From Pestalotiopsis fici W106-1 (lineage: Eukaryota > Ascomycota > Sordariomycetes > Amphisphaeriales > Sporocadaceae): a stretch of 64,000 nucleotides of DNA. Position 1 is the first letter of the stretch; every line of letters begins with the position of its first letter. Shown one piece after another: positions 59,235 to 64,000 of the stretch. The stretch is taken from the NCBI RefSeq assembly GCF_000516985.1, contig NW_006917097.1, positions 3,386,593-3,450,592 of the forward strand, in the 5' to 3' direction. The translations under genes and the position numbers were made by a program. The notes beneath the pieces are model-generated. The model saw only the letters and a program-made list of their open reading frames with translations, searched no databases and had not been told where the DNA came from.

Positions 59235-60392
59235 TCATGAGCGCAATGGATCTATGCCATAACCTGAGTAGATCATGGGATCGCCAACTCCGAGCATGAC
59301 TTCCGGGTTGGGACACGACAAGATGTGCGGCTTGAGTGTGCCGAATTCTGATTCGACGAGGCCTTGGCTGAGCATCATGTCTGCCATGTTCATATCCATT
59401 TGCTGCATGAATTGTGGAATGCCGTTCATGGAGGTTGGCCTACCCATATTCCATGATGGGTAGGATGCCGGATTTGACGACGACTGGACCGGGAACAATG
59501 CGGTAGGATCCAATTCGCTAGGAATCGTACTCGTATCAAAGTCGTTATAAGAGTTGAAGCTTTGCGGCGACAGGGTCTGAAGATTTTGGTTGGCCATCAT
59601 CGTTTTCCGGTAGTCCTGCTCAAAATCCGAATGGTCGAGCTCAGATGAGCTGGCTCGTTCTGTTCGGTTACATGTCGACTCGGTCTCGGTCTTGATACCT
59701 GTAGGCTGTGTTTCATGATCCATCTGCTGATGTACCTCTAGCTCGGCAGCCAATTTTGATAGACCAGCTTCGTCCTCGGGGAAGACAGTGTGAGGAGGCA
59801 GATCAGCATCTGCATTGGGACGAATGGATCCAAGTAACGTGGCAATGTTGTGGATGACAGGTTGTCCACGATCGTTGAGCTCGGGCTCGGCCAGATCCCA
59901 TTGTTGACCATTGCGCACCATGGCGTATAGTTTGTGTACGGTAGCGATCAAAGCAAGTTGGGTATTTTCCAATACCTCGGCATAGCTGCGGTACGTTAGT
60001 ATCTATGCACGCCGGCACCTTGTGTAAGGTCATGCGCAAACTCACCCTCGTGGTAATTGCTTATACTCGGTCTTCTTTCTTGTGCCCGCCGTACATACAA
60101 GCCCGTCGTCCTTACACCTCTTGCAGGGGAATTCTCCATCACACTTGGTCTTCTTTTGCCTGCACCGTTCGCAGGCTTTCCAAACTCTTTTATGCCTATC
60201 CATGTTGGAGCCGTGGGGCGAGAGCGGTGCATGATCATGTACTGGCGAATGCGAGGTCTGGCTAGCTCGTTTTGAGTTTCGGTGTACAGGCTTGACTGAT
60301 TTCGTGCTCGACGCAGTATTCCTCCTTGCACCAGCTGTAGCTATTTTGGTATTGTTGTCCTCCATTGGAGGGGTAGGTAATCCTTTGTCCAT
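59235..60392 (-). CDS. Small Zn2Cys6 transcription factor
   Basis: Probable nuclear DNA-binding regulator. Two exons, 60392-60046 and 59985-59235 (GTGAGT donor, GCAG acceptor), 365 residues. The zinc cluster has Cys 74, 77, 84, 90, 93 and 100 with spacing 2-6-5-2-6, followed by the basic linker TRKKTEYK. A conserved-looking helical segment follows (about 117-185, YAEVLENTQLALIATVHKLY then GQPVIHNIATLLG). The C-terminal half is rich in Gln, Met, Asn, Ser and Pro, like an activation region. The large middle homology domain of bigger relatives is absent, so this is a short-type factor. It stands alone between gene-poor stretches, often the setting of a developmental or global regulator with extended control regions; no target can be inferred. 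I do not recognise a named orthologue. Confidence 0.9.
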
Positions 60393-63300
60393 GGCAGTAG
60401 TAGTAGTAAAGAAGGACTGCGTGGCAGACAGTGTAGCAGTTGTCGTGTAAGTGGTCGTGTGAGGGTGTGCGTGGGCCGGCGAATTGGTTTACCCCAAGCT
60501 TGGAGGATATAGGTGACAATAGCACTGTCGAGTGTCACTCAGGTACGTCCAAAAGGGGATGTCCCGACTAATATATTCAACACCAATAAAACAAACTCTG
60601 CAAAGTTTGATCAATCGTGGTGAAGAAGGTGGAAGGTGGAAAAAATAAAAAAGCACGAGCAGCAAAGATGTATTGAACGAGCTTAGCAGGAAGCTTAGTC
60701 TGGGTCCTTGGGGGGTTATGACTGAGGATGCGGCAGGATTATTAATGGTAAAAGGTCCAAGGTCGCAAGGGCGTGACGATTATGTGATGAAGCTGCTGGC
60801 CCAGGAACCCGGCAGTTTTAATAGTATTCATTGACAGCGGACCGGTCTGTGAAACGTAAGAGGAATACAGTGTGGACTGGCTTTACGCATGGCCGGCCTT
60901 GAGTTATGTCCGGGACGTCTTGTCTGTCTGGTGGGACCCAAGGTAAGGTCAGGAAGGTATGCTGAGTCTTTTTGGTTGCTGACAGGGGGGTGCTTTAGCT
61001 GGGTCCCGAGTATGTACTCTCTGGGTGTATCGAAAGTAACGAGGCCGCCCCCCTTCGCGACAGCCAGCAAGCCAGCAAGCAGGCAGGCCCCAGCATACCC
61101 TTCTATTTTCTGGCGACAGGCGACTGCCTTTGGGCGAAGTGAACTGTGGTGGAGGCCATCTGGGGGGTAAGAAGCAGCAGAGCAGGCAGTTGACGTCAAC
61201 TCGGAAGCGTTCTCGCTCACTGGCTTGGCCCGTCTGGCAATTACGGTAGGTATGGACTACACACTACGTTCTGGCTATCGGCAGTCTGAGAGTCTGAGTT
61301 CCTACCAATAGGCATGCGTCACGGCTCGCAGTAGTTGGGACGATATAGACTTTCGGATTGGCGTTAGATCGCGAGTGCCAAGATTTCGCTAGCTGGGTAA
61401 CTCCAGATGAGGTATGCCTAAGGTGAGGCGGAACCTCGTCGAGACATGAAGAACAGAAGACGCCTCTTATTTTTTTTTCTATGGTCTCTTTCCACAGCGC
61501 TGTGGAGAAGGTGAATCATGGATATGGAAGATGAGGCTTGGGACTCATGCCCACTCATCCCAGCTGCATTGCGATTCTCTGCATCTTCCTTCTCGTTCTT
61601 GAAACTGCTCTATGAGTCTACAAACTGTTTTGTTTGCCTCCTTTTTTTCGGTCGTCCAGTAAATGGAAGGAAGGGGGTGCTGAGGGGATTGCGAGTGGCT
61701 TGGTTGACGCCAATGCTGATGGTGCTTTCTTGTCCAAGTCTTGGGTAGCCAGATAATTTCTGGGCTTGCGCAGTAGAATACCAAGGGTGTACTTGGAGAT
61801 ACATCGGAGGTTGACATACGCGAATACACCGACGAGCTCGGGGACTGGAGAGGTGAGTAAGCCCTGCAGCAGTCTTTCCAGCAGGAGACCATCCGAGTGA
61901 ACGAGCGAGCCAATCATTGCAACTGGACCCTGTTTTTCTCTTGATTTTTCTCATGTCCCGAGCTTTGATTCTACAAGTTATGAAAAATGTAGGGGCCTTG
62001 CATAACTCTTCCCTGTGGACCACCACCGTTCATGGTAATGTAGACTCCAAGACTTCGCGCGCCCGAAGCCGAGTTTGTTCAATCTGCCGCACAAGGGCCC
62101 CCTAGCAGATCGATCAACAGTCTATCCACAGGGAGGCTTTGACATGATTCTTGCGAGCGCAAGGGTCAACTTAAGCCCACCCCATAGGTAACGACAAATG
62201 GGTGATTATACACAGTACTCACACAATAGGCGCCATGATTTTGTCACCATCTTTGTCTGCTACGTGTGTGTTGTCTACTAACCAGACAGACAGACGCTCT
62301 CATGCTTGCATAGGTACATAGCATCGTAGCAGCATGCATACTTCCAGTCTTCAGGCCTTACACCCGCACGATCAATATCGCGGATAGCTTCCGTGACGAC
62401 ATGGAAGGTTTTGGCTACAACCAACAATTTCTTTCTGTCATGCATGACCTCGACACTGCTGCTCTACGCCCTTCTGCGAGTGTAACTTTGTGGGGCACTC
62501 ACTTATTCTCTTGGGACTACTGTAGCTTGGATAGGTACCGTAGGGCGGCCGCACAGGGCGTCGCGCGAGGTCGATGAAAGTGCCCAACCTCCGCTTACAC
62601 ATGGACATTTTTTGAACACGGCGACGCTATCCGCTCCGTCACTTGTTAGCAATCCAGGTACAGTCTCAAGTCTCCTAGACCAAGGGTGCTATTGTCTCGA
62701 CCCTTGGGAGATCCAGATGATTCTCCAAGTGATGAGTCTAAAATATAGTAGTAGCTACTTTTGTCCATCTCATGGCTTTACGATATCTCTCTCCACTTGG
62801 CCTATTGGCTAACTCTTGAACAAACAACAGGCTTGTAGTAGCAGCGGCCTGCATGAAGTTGTACTGGGAGGGTGGCACTAATATATCCGTATATCCTTGC
62901 TTGAAACTTCTGACATGTCACTATGGCTCAGTATGATTGCTGCACGGTCGCATCAGGCCTTACTTAGCATTAACTCACTGCCCTGAATAACACAAGCTAT
63001 CCTGGAATGCGGCTGCATTGGGCTTGACATGTGCGCTGGATGTAGATATGCGCAGCTATTAGATGTAGTCTGACTCCTTCTTTCAAGGTTCCGCACAGAG
63101 AGCTAGAGACCCGCAACAACAGCTATGTTTTTTTTTTCTTCTTGAAACGACAGCCGTAGCTCGTCGTCTCGGTGTTGACTCGCTGTTTTCATATCACGAG
63201 AGCCTCAAAGAAAAGAAAAAAATAAATGCCTAGCCCCTCCTATGTAAGGCTGCATGGCATCGCGATGCGCGCGCGATCATTCGCCCAGACACACAAGCAG

Positions 63301-64000
63301 GACGACAAGATCATTAGCGACCTTGGTGGCCATGGATAAACATGATCAAACCAAAAACAAAGTTCACATCGTCGCAACGGTAACACCATTCAGAAGCCAT
63401 TGCGTTACTAGCTTGGTTAGCTACTACTGCTAGCTTACAAGTTTTGTCACCAAAAAACTTTCTGACAGGCTGGGATGGATGGTATTGCCAGAGCACAATG
63501 ATATCATTGCTTCTTATTTCCACTCGCATTCTGTCTCGATTCTTCTCCGCATTGAGCAGGACAATCCTGACAATCAGACGGAGGGGAATTCAAGCTTTCG
63601 AGCTTTGATACTCTATTCTGTTCCATGAGCTGCTAGTCCTACTCGAATAGGCATGAGTAACAACCAGGTAAGTTTCCGAGTGCAGTAAACAGATAACGCA
63701 TGCAGATGCGTGCAGTGTGACTGATTCATGCTGTGGAGGAATTTTTTTTTTTCTCTCTTTCGGTTTGCGGCTTCGGTAAGTGGATAATAATCAATTCCAC
63801 ATGGATAGACCTCGCAACAGTGCTTCGATTATGTGTACCCAGCTGCCAGACGAGTCTGGAGCAAAGACTGAGAGAAAAAAATATTCACAAAATGCTGGAC
63901 CCTCCCCTTGACCCTCCCTTGGAATTCTTCTAGAAAAGCCTACCGCACCACTTTTCTACAGCTGCCTCCGCTTTAATTGGGCATTCGCGATAGTAGCGAG
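60393..64000. other. Gene-poor 3.6 kb to the right edge
   Basis: Upstream of the small Zn2Cys6 gene. Open frames stay below 140 codons and lack recognisable domains. It probably contains a long promoter and 5' leader of that gene. Poly-T and poly-A tracts occur near 61470, 63130, 63220 and 63740. I see nothing else I can support. Confidence 0.6.

Overview
The window is nuclear DNA of a filamentous ascomycete, most likely a Sordariomycete of the Hypocreales type (inferred from protein style, not searched). Evidence for a fungus: short 50-85 bp GT-AG introns with CTAAC/CTGAC-like branch sites inside almost every gene, single-gene promoters, two Zn2Cys6 regulators, a proline/glutamine-rich metacaspase, Sen1 and a ferrichrome-type peptide synthetase. 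I rebuilt the gene models by joining open frames across splice sites that keep both frame and family homology. All CDS spans below run from start codon to stop codon and include introns.

Region 1 (1-21.9 kb) is a hydroxamate siderophore locus. An L-ornithine N5-monooxygenase gene (sidA type, minus strand, cut by the left edge) is divergent from a six-exon, 4,905-residue NRPS of the ferricrocin/ferrichrome family (plus strand). They are separated by about 5.4 kb without a recognisable gene. That spacer carries a perfect 19-bp palindrome made of two ATCWGATAA iron-GATA-factor sites, another single site, and a CCAAT...RWT candidate for the CCAAT-complex/HapX. The first enzyme makes N5-hydroxyornithine; the NRPS would assemble the acylated product with small amino acids into the cyclic peptide.

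Region 2 (23.1-24.6 kb) is a metacaspase gene, probably unrelated to the siderophore genes.

Region 3 (24.8-38.2 kb) is a compact, symmetrical set of three divergent pairs: MFS transporter / TauD-type dioxygenase, DapA-type aldolase / Zn2Cys6 regulator, TauD-type dioxygenase / MFS transporter. The two dioxygenases are paralogues. The promoters of both dioxygenases contain the same inverted repeat CGGC-N6-GCCG about 225-240 bp before the start codon. I read this as a candidate co-regulated uptake-and-degradation (or modification) cluster for an organic acid, amino-acid or sulfonate-like substrate; I do not recognise it as a described cluster.

Region 4 (38.5-51.1 kb) is housekeeping: an MFSD10/tetracycline-transporter-like MFS protein, the Sen1 RNA/DNA helicase (2,042 residues, five exons), and a 659-residue helix-hairpin-helix DNA glycosylase, all on the minus strand. 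The glycosylase promoter contains eight diverged copies of a repeat of about 65 bp.

Region 5 (51.8-64 kb) is gene-poor. Its only convincing gene is a small Zn2Cys6 regulator at 59.2-60.4 kb, flanked by 7.5 kb and 3.6 kb of apparently non-coding sequence with microsatellites and homopolymer runs. I found no rRNA, tRNA, CRISPR or intact transposon.
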